Notes: generated by a model not told the origin, from the sequence alone. Numbered from the stretch's first letter, positions 25,883 to 33,455 are shown. The stretch is 33,455 bases of DNA from Deltaproteobacteria bacterium (GCA_030621515.1 JAUXHN010000026.1:1-33455), one strand, 5' to 3'. Made by a program: numbers and translations.

Positions 25883-26323
25883 ATGAGCGCCGACGTACAC
25901 ATGGAAAAACTCGAAGAGCTCCTTGACAGGGTAAAGAGAAACCGCCTCAAGCTCGCAAATGAGCGAATACTACACCCCGAGCCGATGGCGCCCCAAGAGC
26001 TTCCAATACCATCCGAACCACCACCCGCAATAAAGGAGGAACTTGCTCCACCCCCCGTCGCGGCGGCCCCGATACCCGAACCCGTGATACCCGAACCCGT
26101 GATACCCGAACCCGTGATACCCGAGCCCGTGACACCCGAGCTCGTGATACCCGAACCCGTGATACCCGAGCCCGTGATACCCGAGCCCGTGGAGGAGGTC
26201 CGAACCTTCGAATCGGCCCCAGTCGCATCAGGCCCCGTAGCGCAAATGGATGGCCGCCCCATCAGGGAATGGACACTGAAAGCGGTCCTCAACCGCGCGT
26301 GGAATTTGGGGGGCAGGAGCTGA
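25883..26323 (+). CDS. Proline-rich repeat protein
   Basis: This 146-aa protein begins with a predicted coiled-coil helix (MEKLEELLDRVKRNRLKLANERI). A Pro/Glu-rich stretch follows, with eight tandem pentapeptides IPEPV (one variant TPELV). It ends in a short basic segment (REWTLKAVLNRAWNLGGRS). No enzyme motif or signal peptide is seen. Such Glu-Pro repeats form extended polyproline rods or tethers, comparable in kind to the TonB Pro-rich region, although there is no membrane anchor here. It sits three bases after the V4R-like gene and a few bases before a lipoprotein gene, so it probably belongs to the same operon. It may be an adaptor linking the sensory gene products. Function unknown. Confidence 0.7.
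   Translation: MSADVHMEKLEELLDRVKRNRLKLANERILHPEPMAPQELPIPSEPPPAIKEELAPPPVAAAPIPEPVIPEPVIPEPVIPEPVTPELVIPEPVIPEPVIPEPVEEVRTFESAPVASGPVAQMDGRPIREWTLKAVLNRAWNLGGRS
26072..26191 (+). repeat. 15-bp tandem repeats encoding (IPEPV)8
   Basis: Eight near-identical 15-base units of the form ATACCCGARCCCGTG occur in frame; the fifth encodes TPELV. Boundaries may be off by a base or two. They could change copy number without frame loss. Confidence 0.85.
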
Positions 26324-26327
26324 ACGC

Positions 26328-26864
26328 ATGAAAACACAACTCACCTTTCTCAACCTGTTCGTTCTTATCTGCGCCCTTGTCACCCTTGCCTGCGGTGGCC
26401 AGCAGAAGCAATCCTCAAATCTCGAAACAAGGCCGCTCGAAGAATCCAAGGCCCTGGAGATCATCTCGAATATGTTGACCGAGCGGGGATATATCACCGC
26501 CATGGATATGGAGATCGAGTTATCTACAAAGACACGTTTCAAAGTTGATTTCAGGGTGAACGGCCACAAGATGGCCATTGAATACCTGACCCGGCAGGAC
26601 CGTACGACTATCGGCGATATCCCACCCGCGGCGGTGGAATCACGCCTTCATGTCCTGCCCGCAAAAGCGGTATCGGAAGATCCGGGCGAGCAGGGTGAGC
26701 CCGTTTACATTTTCATCATCGACGAGAAGAAATATATCTACCAGTACAACCCCACATCGGAAAACCGATCCGACGTGACCTATCTGGAGGTCGAATCCCG
26801 CCTGCGCCGCGACCTGGCGGACTTCCTCTCATGGTATGAATCGTCACGCGCTAACGAAAAGTGA
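26328..26864 (+). CDS. Uncharacterised lipoprotein, 178 aa
   Basis: A leader MKTQLTFLNLFVLICALVTLAC gives a lipobox TLAC (Cys-22). The mature part is an alpha/beta globular domain with an opening helix (EESKALEIISNMLTERGYI) and strand pairs (MDMEIELSTKTRFKVDFRVNGHKMAIEYLT). It also has the segment QGEPVYIFIIDEKKYIYQYNP and a last helix (EVESRLRRDLADFLSWYE). It resembles uncharacterised lipoproteins I associate with myxobacterial-type genomes, but I cannot give a family number. It starts four bases after the Pro-rich gene, with GGAGC upstream, and overlaps coaX by four bases, so all are probably cotranscribed. Export to the envelope contrasts with its cytosolic neighbours. Confidence 0.72.
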   Translation: MKTQLTFLNLFVLICALVTLACGGQQKQSSNLETRPLEESKALEIISNMLTERGYITAMDMEIELSTKTRFKVDFRVNGHKMAIEYLTRQDRTTIGDIPPAAVESRLHVLPAKAVSEDPGEQGEPVYIFIIDEKKYIYQYNPTSENRSDVTYLEVESRLRRDLADFLSWYESSRANEK

Positions 26865-27640
26865 GTAAGACATTGCTGTGCGTCGCTGACGTTGGCAACA
26901 CCCATACGGTCATGGGAATCTATTCGAAGGACACCCTCGTGCATCGGTGGCGGATCCGCACGATCCGGGATCGTACTACCGACGAGTGGGGGCTTACTAT
27001 CGCGTCGTTCTTCGATTTTGACAGGATCGACACTTCCATGGTGAAGGGGATGGTCATCTCCAGTGTGGTACCACCGGCGCTCCATGCTTTGAGACGCGCC
27101 GGTAAAAGGTATTTCGATGTGGACGCGCTCGTTGTAGGACCGGGAATCAAGACCGGCCTTTCCATCCTTTACGATAATCCTCGGGAGGTCGGGGCCGACC
27201 GCGTGGCCAACGCTGTCGCTGCCCTGAGCCGTGTAAACAGCGCCTGCATTGTCGTCGACTTCGGAACCGCCACCACTTTCGACTGCCTTTCGTCCAGAGG
27301 AGAATACCTGGGCGGCGCGATAGCTCCCGGGCTGAGGATCTCTCTCGATGCTCTTGTCACCCGCGCGGCAAAGCTGCCCCGGGTGGAGATCGGCAAGCCG
27401 GATCACGCCATCGGTAGAAACACGGAAGAGGCGATGCAATCCGGCGTTCTTTACGGATATGCAGCGCTTGTGGACGGGCTGGTGGAGCGACTCTCCACAG
27501 AGATGGATGGTGATATCTCGGTGATCGCCACCGGCGGGCTCTCCGGCGTGATCGCGGCGGAATCCCGCGCCATCGATGTCGTCGACCAGGATCTAACCCT
27601 TGACGGCCTGCGTATTATTTACCAGCGAAACAACCCCTGA
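26861..27640 (+). CDS. coaX: Type III pantothenate kinase
   Basis: This 259-aa ASKHA-fold kinase catalyses the first step of coenzyme A synthesis (pantothenate to 4'-phosphopantothenate). Type III hallmarks are present: the phosphate-binding DVGNTHTVMGIY (residues 9-20), the family's PGIKTGLSILYDNPREVGADRVAN with GADR, then VVDFGTATTFDCL and a GGAIAPGLRISLDAL stretch. It has GTG as start codon, overlapping the previous stop by four bases (GTGA). Length is normal. It often lies next to birA elsewhere, but not here. Downstream is the 25-base direct repeat and RAYT region. Confidence 0.95.
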   Translation: MSKTLLCVADVGNTHTVMGIYSKDTLVHRWRIRTIRDRTTDEWGLTIASFFDFDRIDTSMVKGMVISSVVPPALHALRRAGKRYFDVDALVVGPGIKTGLSILYDNPREVGADRVANAVAALSRVNSACIVVDFGTATTFDCLSSRGEYLGGAIAPGLRISLDALVTRAAKLPRVEIGKPDHAIGRNTEEAMQSGVLYGYAALVDGLVERLSTEMDGDISVIATGGLSGVIAAESRAIDVVDQDLTLDGLRIIYQRNNP

Positions 27641-27652
27641 TCGGTCTGAGAT

Positions 27653-27677
27653 CTATCCGTTCTTGAGGGCGGTGCCA
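27653..27677. repeat. 25-bp direct repeat, copy 1
   Basis: A perfect 25-base copy (starting CTATCC, ending GGTGCCA) of 28958-28982. Read on the minus strand it would encode the end of the giant TPR protein, GTALKNG plus stop. It lies 12 bases after coaX and on the far side of the RAYT-like gene. Confidence 0.97.
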
Positions 27678-27690
27678 GTCACTTTTTTTT
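27672..27690. repeat. Left imperfect inverted repeat of the RAYT region
   Basis: GTGCCAGTCAC (27672-27682) is followed by eight T. It matches the reverse complement of the right motif GTGTCTGACAC (28881-28891) at 9 of 11 bases. The first six bases lie inside direct repeat copy 1. The T-run could also end coaX transcription on the plus strand. Confidence 0.5.
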
Positions 27691-27744
27691 CAATCGATGG
27701 TCGAATTTTGGCAACTTTTCCGTCGAGCGGCCGATTAAGGGAGT

Positions 27745-28680
27745 ATGGCGCGAAGAATCAGGGTCTGGAAAGAAAACGGAATGTATCACGCTACGCTCGA
27801 GTGCGTGGACAGAATGTTTCTCTTGAAACCGTCGAAAAAGGTCAACAACATCATAGGCTCGAGCCTGGGAAGGGCCCTGAAGTTGCACCCGATCCTGCTG
27901 CATAGTGCAACCACCAACATCAACCATCTGGAGCTGGTTTTCTCCATCGGCGAGGGACAGGCCGACAACGTCAGCCCGTTCCTGCGCGAATTCGCCGGAT
28001 TCTCGGCCAGGGGTTTCAACCGGCTATACGGGCGAGAGGGGCACTTCTGGGCAGGTCGCGTACGTGTCGAGGAGATAACGAGCGACAACAAGGCGGAGAA
28101 GTTGCTCGGCTACGGAGCGTGCAACGTAGTCAAGGACGGCCTCGTGGAAAAGGCGAGCCACTGGAAGGGTTTCTCAACGACCGAGGTGCTCTCTCGGGGT
28201 GGCCGGCTCGTGTTCAAGTACGTGGACCGTACTCTCTGGTGGAAAAACGGTGCCGACCATCGTGATATCGACCCGTCGAAATACACGAAGAGCACGGAGG
28301 TCGTTCTTTGCCCGTTGCCCGGTTGGACGGATCTCCCCCCAGAAGTGCAGCAGGCGCGGTTTCGCGGCATCGTGCGCAATCACGAGGAGCTGGCGCGTAA
28401 GGAGCGCGAGGCAGAGGGGATAACGGGCGTCAAGGGAATGGCGCGAATCGAGCGGGAGAGCCCGTTTTCAAAGCCGGCCCGTCCCCGGAAGCGGGCACCC
28501 CAGCCTCTTTGTCACGCGGATACTGTGGCGGAATACAAAGCGTACGAGGCGGAATACAGGGAAATCGTGAAAGCCCATCGCATGGCGTCGGCGGCTTTTC
28601 GTTCCGGTTGTTTCGACGTGGAGTTCCCGCCGGGCACGTTTCGCCCTCCGCTTGTCACGAAATTCAAGTTCGCGGCCTGA
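27745..28680 (+). CDS. RAYT-like (Y1_Tnp-family) transposase with altered HUH motif
   Basis: This 311-aa protein matches the REP-associated tyrosine transposase family. Its opening is MARRIRVWKENGMYHATLECVDRMFLL. It has the FNRLYGREGHFWAGRVRVEEI block, which matches the canonical FNRRxGRxGHLFQGRYKAIL, and GYGACNVVKDGLV, as in the YIxxNPVRAGLV part. The key residues differ. Where active members have NHxHLL, it has Asn-60, His-61, Leu-62, Glu-63 (HLE), and the usual tyrosine in RYTxxFNR is Ser-87 (FSARGFNR). It may be inactive, or use another residue. It has about 120 extra C-terminal residues, basic, with the segment SKPARPRKRAPQ. AAGGGAG sits just before the ATG. It is flanked by direct and inverted repeats. 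Confidence 0.75.
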   Translation: MARRIRVWKENGMYHATLECVDRMFLLKPSKKVNNIIGSSLGRALKLHPILLHSATTNINHLELVFSIGEGQADNVSPFLREFAGFSARGFNRLYGREGHFWAGRVRVEEITSDNKAEKLLGYGACNVVKDGLVEKASHWKGFSTTEVLSRGGRLVFKYVDRTLWWKNGADHRDIDPSKYTKSTEVVLCPLPGWTDLPPEVQQARFRGIVRNHEELARKEREAEGITGVKGMARIERESPFSKPARPRKRAPQPLCHADTVAEYKAYEAEYREIVKAHRMASAAFRSGCFDVEFPPGTFRPPLVTKFKFAA

Positions 28681-28828
28681 CCGCCGACAGTCGCAAGCAT
28701 CTCAATGACAAACTTCTTCGCACCGGTGTGCGCGAACTCGTCTTCGAAACATACTAATAGCAATAGAGAGTCATTCTCACCGTGATTCCGTGATCCCGGC
28801 AGACGAAAACAACCATCCACGCTATTCC

Positions 28829-28857
28829 AGGAGCCGTTCTCGAGCATGCCGGCTCCT
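28829..28857. repeat. Hairpin downstream of the RAYT-like gene
   Basis: AGGAGCCG (28829-28836) and CGGCTCCT (28850-28857) make an 8-bp stem with a 13-base loop. It lies between the gene and the right inverted repeat, as REP-like hairpins do beside RAYT genes. The rest of the 277-base gap 28681-28957 shows no gene. Confidence 0.45.
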
Positions 28858-28880
28858 TCAGAATAGACGAGAATGAAAAT

Positions 28881-28891
28881 GTGTCTGACAC
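28881..28891. repeat. Right imperfect inverted repeat of the RAYT region
   Basis: GTGTCTGACAC, itself nearly palindromic, is preceded by GAAAAT. On the opposite strand it gives GTGTCAGACAC followed by ATTTTC, matching the left motif GTGCCAGTCAC plus T-run. Confidence 0.5.
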
Positions 28892-28957
28892 TGATCGTTG
28901 TGGACGGCGCGGGATACGCGATTTTATTGGCAGGCTGGCGAATTATGCAGGCTAGGG

Positions 28958-28982
28958 CTATCCGTTCTTGAGGGCGGTGCCA
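28958..28982. repeat. 25-bp direct repeat, copy 2 (3' end of the TPR gene)
   Basis: Identical to 27653-27677. Here it is coding on the minus strand: the last eight codons and stop (TAG, 28960-28958) of the giant TPR gene. The two copies are 1305 bases apart. Confidence 0.97.
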
Positions 28983-31900
28983 AGACGCTCGCGCAGCTTG
29001 TGGTGCTCCTGCGATACGGTAAACAGCGTGAGCGCCTTCAGTCGATCGGCCAGAATCGATTTTTCCTTGATCTGCTCCTTCATGATCCTTACAGCCACCG
29101 CAACATCGCCGCACAGCAGCAGTCCGGCACGATCGCAGGTATAGTCGACCGACCGGGCCCAGCGCTTGAGATTTACGTCGGCGGCCTTGGATACGAAGGA
29201 CTGAACATACCCCTGTAGCTTCTCGAGATCGCTCGCGTCCAGACTTTGCCTGATGGGAGTCAGGAGCTCCTGCACCGAACCGGCGAGATCGGCCGGAACC
29301 GGAAGCCCCTGAACGAAAATCTTGATTGAAGCGAGCAGCCAGGAGGACAACTCGGTACCGGAAGTCACCAGCTTATTGACGAACAGGCCGGGCCGAAGCA
29401 ACGTGAGTTGTTGGCCAAGACTGAACGCGAGTCCCATCCGGCCCTTTAGCTCAGAGGCGGCCTTTCCGGCCACGAGCACATGTGGGCTGGCATCGAGCAA
29501 CTGAAAACCGTCGCCCTGTCCCTCGTGAAGATACAGGGGCGGTGGCTCGACACCCAGGGAACCGGCGACGAAGTTAACAAACTGGCTCTTATCGGAAGAG
29601 TCCGTCGTCACGTCGATGGCGTCCTTGATGGAGAGACCGAACTTGGACGGCTCCTGGGCCTTTTTCTTGAAGATCGCCTTGCCAACGACCGAGAAGATCG
29701 CTGATATATTCTGGTTCAGCTCCTCGTGATACAGGAGATTCTTCCATTGCTCTTCCTTGAGCCTTGAGTCCATAGTGGGGAGATCGTCGAGTTGGTAGTC
29801 ACGATAGAACTTGCGCTCGTCCGGGGACGCCTGGTTGAGGAGCGCCAGCATTGAGGCGGCGCACCAGGCTTGATCAGGCTCCTCCTCGCCGGAATTGATT
29901 CTGTAAAGCATCCTGAAAGACTCCACGCGAGCGGGATTGATCGACAGCAACTTCTGATGATTCTTGATAGCCTTTTCGGCATACTCTGAACCCCATCCGT
30001 ATAGATCCGAGAGCTTCTCCAGCCATTTGGCGTTGCCCGAATCGAGCCTGGAGATCGCCTCGAAGAGCATGATCCCGTCCTTGGCCCGATCCATCTTGTC
30101 AGTGAGCAACTCCGCCATGGGCTCGTACAAATCCAGCTTGTCCTGTGACGAAGCGTCCTTTGGTAACGCGGCGATTCTCCTCTTGTAGTGCTTTTCGAGT
30201 TCTTCCCAATCCTTTTTCTCATAAAGAATTTCCAGCAATGCCTCGCTCGCGCCCTCCAGGTCCGGATCTTTGTCTATTGCCTTGTTGAAGAACGTGACCG
30301 CGTCATCAAGTTGCTTGAGCTCGCGTCGATATATCTTGGCAACCGTCAGGTAGTACATTGCCAGCTTCTTCGTATCCGAAACCAGGCTCGCGATCTTGAG
30401 CACAACGTCGACCACATCGTTGAACCGTTTGGTCGCGTAATAGATCTTGAGCATATCACCGAGAACGTCGCGGTTATCAGGATGTTCCTCGAGGGTATCT
30501 TTCAACATCGCGGCCGCGCCGTCCGCGTCCCGCAGTTTGTCAAAAAGAATCGACGAGGTATCACGCACGAGATCCAGCCAGCGCTCGTCGTCTCTGCTGA
30601 TGGTGGCCAGCACCTTCTGACGCGCCTCCACGGAACCCCTGAAGTCCCCTCGTTTTTCGTGGACTTCGGCGAGTAGCAACCTTGCATCGATGTTATCCGG
30701 CGCCATCACTGTCGCCTGCCTTGCCAGCTTGGCCGCATCATTGAAATCGTCTGTTCCGATAAGCGCGCTGCCCTGCTTGACGAAGAGATCAACTTTTTCT
30801 TCGGCGGAGAGCTTGTCTCCCATCGCTTTCGAATATCTGTCGAACTGTTCCTTGGCGAGCCTGAATTCGCCCAACTCGATTGCAACATCTCCCAACCTCT
30901 TCATGAGGTGCGGTTCGTCGGCGACCGTCGCCGCCTTCTTGAAGTACTTGAGCGATTCCTCGCGCCGATCCATGTTCACCAGGGCCTCGCCCATCTGAGT
31001 GAACACCTGGAGCTGCTGCTCTGGAGTGAGGGCTTCCGAGGAAGCCGCCCATATCTCGTAGATCGGGTAAGCCTTGTCCCACATGCCCTTCTGTCGATAG
31101 AGGGTGGAAACATTGTCACCGGCCAGGAGATTGTTCTTGTTCAACTCCAGGGCGTGCTCGAAGTACCCGATGGCCTTGGGTTCGTCGTTGATCTGTTCCA
31201 GCGCGATGACACCCATGCGCGCGTATATCTCGGATCTCGCGTGAGAGCCCTCGACCAGTTCCAGTTCGTCCTCGAAAACTCCGATTGCCGCCGAGTGGTT
31301 GCCCTGGGCGATGAGCACTTCGGTGAGCTGGGACATGACGGCTCGATCTTCGGGCGCCAGATCTTTTGCCTTGCGCAACGTGGCGGTTGCCCCGGCCGGA
31401 TCGTACATTTTGGACAACTGCATCTTCGCAATGCGAACCAGCATGGCAACCTTGCCCTCGGTCTTTTCTACCCCGCCCAAAATTTTGTGCAGGGTCTCGA
31501 GGGCGGCCTCCAGATCGCCTGCTTCCTCCTGAGACATGGCCAGCGCCTCCAGCGCGCTGTCCCCTCCGAGCGTGGCCACGACCTGGAAAGCCTCCGCCGC
31601 CCGCTGGGCATCTCCGATATCATCGCGGAGAATCTCCGCCCGCTCCGCAAGAAGCTCGTGTTTCTCTTCTTCTTCTTCGGCCATGTCGGCCCTGCCCTGC
31701 AGGATATCCACAAGATCCTCGTAACGTTCGGTCTTGCGATAATGTCGCGTCAGAGCGATCATCGCCGCCCTGTTCTCCTTATCGATATCCAGAATTTCCT
31801 TGTAATGATCTATGGCCTTGTCGAGATCCCTGAACTCCTCCTCACTCATCTCCGCGAGCCTCTCCAGGAGAAGCATCCGCTGCTTGGGCGTGACCGCTAT

Positions 31901-33455
31901 CTCGAGCTGGATCTGCAGGTTGTCCCTCAGTCGGGAGAAATCACCGCCCCTCGCGTAGATCCGCTCCAATCCCTTGATGGAATCCAGGTGACTGGGATCG
32001 ATCTGGGCCGCCTTCTCGTATTGTTCGCGTGCGCCCTTGAGATCGTCCAGCCGATCCTCGAAGAGCTCGCCGAGTTTGTACCTTGCCGCAACTTGCTCCT
32101 CTCCCTCGCTCATGGCGTCCACGCTTGCGAACAACAAATCCGTGAGCTTCTTCCAGTCCTTGGTGTCCTCGTAGATCGTGGCGAGGACCTCGGATGCGGT
32201 CGCGTGGGCCGGATCCTCCTCCAGCACGCTCGCGAGCAGATCCCTCGCCGTATCTGTTTCGCTGAGCTTGTCGTAATAGACCTTCGCGGCCTCCGTAAGA
32301 TTGTCCCTGCTTCTGCCCGGCACCGACTCCGCCTCGCCCACACGAACCAGGGTCTCGGCCAGCTCCTTCCATTGTTGCGCGCCCCTGTACATTTCCGAGA
32401 CGGCGACGAGTGAATCAACGTCGGCTGGCCTGTACTCGAGCACCTTCTGGAAGCAGGTCAGCGCGTATGTTGGCTGATCGAGTTTTTCCAGGTACCAGTT
32501 GCCGATCTTCCCATAGAGGAACACGGTGAGATCCTGATCGCCTGCGGATTCGGCCGCCTGAACGGCGCTACCACACGCGGCGGCGAGATCTTCGAAGCGA
32601 TCTGTGCGCTCCGCGATCTTCTCCAGCTTTCCCACCACCCACTCATCCTCGCCGCCGGCCAGACACGCCACGAAGTAATCGAACGCCTTGTCGTACTCAC
32701 GCAGATCCTCCTCGTAGGTCCAGGCGATTCGCTTGATCACGGCAAATCTGTCGGCGGGATCCTCGATAGTCTCGGCCTTTTTGGCCAGCTTTTCTATCAG
32801 CTCCTCGAATTTGCCCTGCGCGTTGAGCAGATCGAGTATCGCGGCGTTGATCTCCTCGTCGTCCGGGTCTGACTCCAGCAGCTGGGAATAGATCTGATCG
32901 GCCTTTTCATAGTCCTTCGAGTACCTGGTCGCGGACTGCGCGGCGGCGATGAGGATCCGCTTGATGACCTCGGAATCCTCGGAGAGAAGGGCTGCCTCCT
33001 CCATCACCTCTATGGCGGCGCCCCACGCGTTGCAACGCCGCGCCTCGTTCTTGAGCTCGTCGAGCATCTCCGCGTCACCGGGGTCTTCGAGGAGAGCGTC
33101 AGCCCATGTCTCGATGTCTTCTCTGGTACCCGTCTGTGCGGCACGCGCCTCGAACTCCTGCGCTAACCTGTTCACCTCGCTCAAATCCTTGCGGACTTCG
33201 TCGAGTCCCCTCGGACGTCCGGAGGTTTCCTTGGCCATCAACTTCCTGACCAGGTTGTCCAGCGCACCGGGGATCGCCTCTTCGCTGAGGGAACTCGGAG
33301 CGGGCGCTGTCTTGGAGAGGTGCGCCGCCACCACATCAACGGCTGCTCTTCCCGTAAATACCGGCTGACCCGTGATCATCTCGAAGAGCAACGCGCCAAG
33401 AGAGTACACATCCGCCGCCACGTCACAACCCAAGTCGGATCGGAGCCATGTCGTT
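28958..33455 (-). CDS. Giant kinase-TPR protein, 5' end beyond the window
   Basis: The frame is open to the window edge, so about 1,499 codons are visible and the start is missing. Its first visible part is the C-lobe of a Hanks-type Ser/Thr kinase (CDVAADVYSLGALLFEMITGQPVFTGRAAVDVVAAHL, then LVRKLMAKETSGRP). After it come over a thousand residues of tetratricopeptide-like helical repeats, for example DLDKAIDHYKEILDIDKENRAAM and EPKAIGYFEHALELNKNN. A C-terminal domain follows (RWARSVDYTCDRAGLLLCGDVAVAVRIM) that often ends such proteins. The large repeat array probably scaffolds other proteins. Its last 25 bases reappear at 27653, on the far side of the RAYT-like gene. No membrane segment is seen in the visible part. 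Confidence 0.9.
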   Translation of the reverse strand, partial: TTWLRSDLGCDVAADVYSLGALLFEMITGQPVFTGRAAVDVVAAHLSKTAPAPSSLSEEAIPGALDNLVRKLMAKETSGRPRGLDEVRKDLSEVNRLAQEFEARAAQTGTREDIETWADALLEDPGDAEMLDELKNEARRCNAWGAAIEVMEEAALLSEDSEVIKRILIAAAQSATRYSKDYEKADQIYSQLLESDPDDEEINAAILDLLNAQGKFEELIEKLAKKAETIEDPADRFAVIKRIAWTYEEDLREYDKAFDYFVACLAGGEDEWVVGKLEKIAERTDRFEDLAAACGSAVQAAESAGDQDLTVFLYGKIGNWYLEKLDQPTYALTCFQKVLEYRPADVDSLVAVSEMYRGAQQWKELAETLVRVGEAESVPGRSRDNLTEAAKVYYDKLSETDTARDLLASVLEEDPAHATASEVLATIYEDTKDWKKLTDLLFASVDAMSEGEEQVAARYKLGELFEDRLDDLKGAREQYEKAAQIDPSHLDSIKGLERIYARGGDFSRLRDNLQIQLEIAVTPKQRMLLLERLAEMSEEEFRDLDKAIDHYKEILDIDKENRAAMIALTRHYRKTERYEDLVDILQGRADMAEEEEEKHELLAERAEILRDDIGDAQRAAEAFQVVATLGGDSALEALAMSQEEAGDLEAALETLHKILGGVEKTEGKVAMLVRIAKMQLSKMYDPAGATATLRKAKDLAPEDRAVMSQLTEVLIAQGNHSAAIGVFEDELELVEGSHARSEIYARMGVIALEQINDEPKAIGYFEHALELNKNNLLAGDNVSTLYRQKGMWDKAYPIYEIWAASSEALTPEQQLQVFTQMGEALVNMDRREESLKYFKKAATVADEPHLMKRLGDVAIELGEFRLAKEQFDRYSKAMGDKLSAEEKVDLFVKQGSALIGTDDFNDAAKLARQATVMAPDNIDARLLLAEVHEKRGDFRGSVEARQKVLATISRDDERWLDLVRDTSSILFDKLRDADGAAAMLKDTLEEHPDNRDVLGDMLKIYYATKRFNDVVDVVLKIASLVSDTKKLAMYYLTVAKIYRRELKQLDDAVTFFNKAIDKDPDLEGASEALLEILYEKKDWEELEKHYKRRIAALPKDASSQDKLDLYEPMAELLTDKMDRAKDGIMLFEAISRLDSGNAKWLEKLSDLYGWGSEYAEKAIKNHQKLLSINPARVESFRMLYRINSGEEEPDQAWCAASMLALLNQASPDERKFYRDYQLDDLPTMDSRLKEEQWKNLLYHEELNQNISAIFSVVGKAIFKKKAQEPSKFGLSIKDAIDVTTDSSDKSQFVNFVAGSLGVEPPPLYLHEGQGDGFQLLDASPHVLVAGKAASELKGRMGLAFSLGQQLTLLRPGLFVNKLVTSGTELSSWLLASIKIFVQGLPVPADLAGSVQELLTPIRQSLDASDLEKLQGYVQSFVSKAADVNLKRWARSVDYTCDRAGLLLCGDVAVAVRIMKEQIKEKSILADRLKALTLFTVSQEHHKLRERLGTALKNG

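Larger units (their letters stand above)
27672..28891 (+). mobile_element. Putative RAYT-like element
   Basis: A unit of about 1.2 kb holds one RAYT-like gene between the imperfect inverted repeats at 27672 and 28881, with a 25-base direct repeat outside each end. Whether the true ends are the inverted repeats or the direct repeats cannot be told from sequence alone. Confidence 0.5.

Noticed and set aside
26072-26191. Possible CRISPR array
   Set aside because: Contiguous in-frame tandem repeats without spacers; the same applies to 10403-10804.
25561-26337. Minus-strand open frame with Gly-Ser-Gly-Ile-Thr repeats
   Set aside because: Mirror of the IPEPV repeats; the plus-strand operon explains this region.
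28681-28957. Small gene after the RAYT-like gene
   Set aside because: No frame with a ribosome-binding site and recognisable content; the region holds hairpins and repeats instead.
30908-32413. 501-residue plus-strand open frame opposite the TPR gene
   Set aside because: Mirror frame in GC-rich coding DNA; no domains, while the minus strand gives clear TPR sequence.

Overview
The window looks like a chromosomal segment of a GC-rich, Gram-negative member of the former Deltaproteobacteria, most probably Myxococcota or a sister lineage. This rests on gene content, not on a marker phylogeny. The signs are many lipoproteins and secreted proteins, Thr-Asp linkers, MopE-like acidic calcium/copper motifs, a choice-of-anchor-L domain, a Ser/Thr kinase with a DUF4388-like tail, and a giant kinase-TPR protein. 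The genes are dense, no gap exceeds 300 bases, and many starts are GTG or TTG.

Left part (1-9 kb). A tRNA-Val(TAC)/tRNA-Asp(GTC) pair on the minus strand diverges from a parA-parB operon. parB converges on GDP-mannose 4,6-dehydratase (gmd), which lies downstream of a SAM methyltransferase. Next come a divergent small lipoprotein, a duplicated GILT/DsbA-like thiol-disulfide lipoprotein, and a Ser/Thr protein kinase.

Centre (9-17.8 kb). A CCA-adding enzyme is followed by a surface lipoprotein carrying 67 consecutive Thr-Asp dipeptides. A CpsB/YwqE-type PHP phosphatase overlaps an LPG-synthase/flippase-like membrane protein. A small Cys-rich lipoprotein, a minus-strand ATP sulfurylase (sat), a YitT-family membrane protein, a stand-alone rplC (L3) with its own promoter, and rlmE follow.

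Right part (17.8-33.5 kb). An M36-like secreted zinc peptidase, a Big2-like lipoprotein, an outer-membrane barrel candidate, a tiny lipoprotein coupled to pcnB (poly(A) polymerase family), and a hybrid histidine kinase are followed by a tight series: V4R-like protein, Pro-rich repeat protein, lipoprotein, coaX. A RAYT-like (REP-associated transposase family) gene then separates coaX from a very large kinase-TPR gene that runs off the window end.

The most unusual spot is around this RAYT-like gene. The last 25 bases of the giant TPR gene, stop codon included, are repeated perfectly on the far side of the RAYT gene, and imperfect inverted repeats (GTG-C/T-CAG-T/A-CAC followed by a T-rich run) flank it. 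The RAYT-like protein also lacks the second histidine of its HUH motif and the usual tyrosine. Other notable points are rplC away from the S10 operon, the monothiol duplicated GILT-like protein, the Thr-Asp tract, and an uncharacterised sensory/lipoprotein cluster upstream of coaX.
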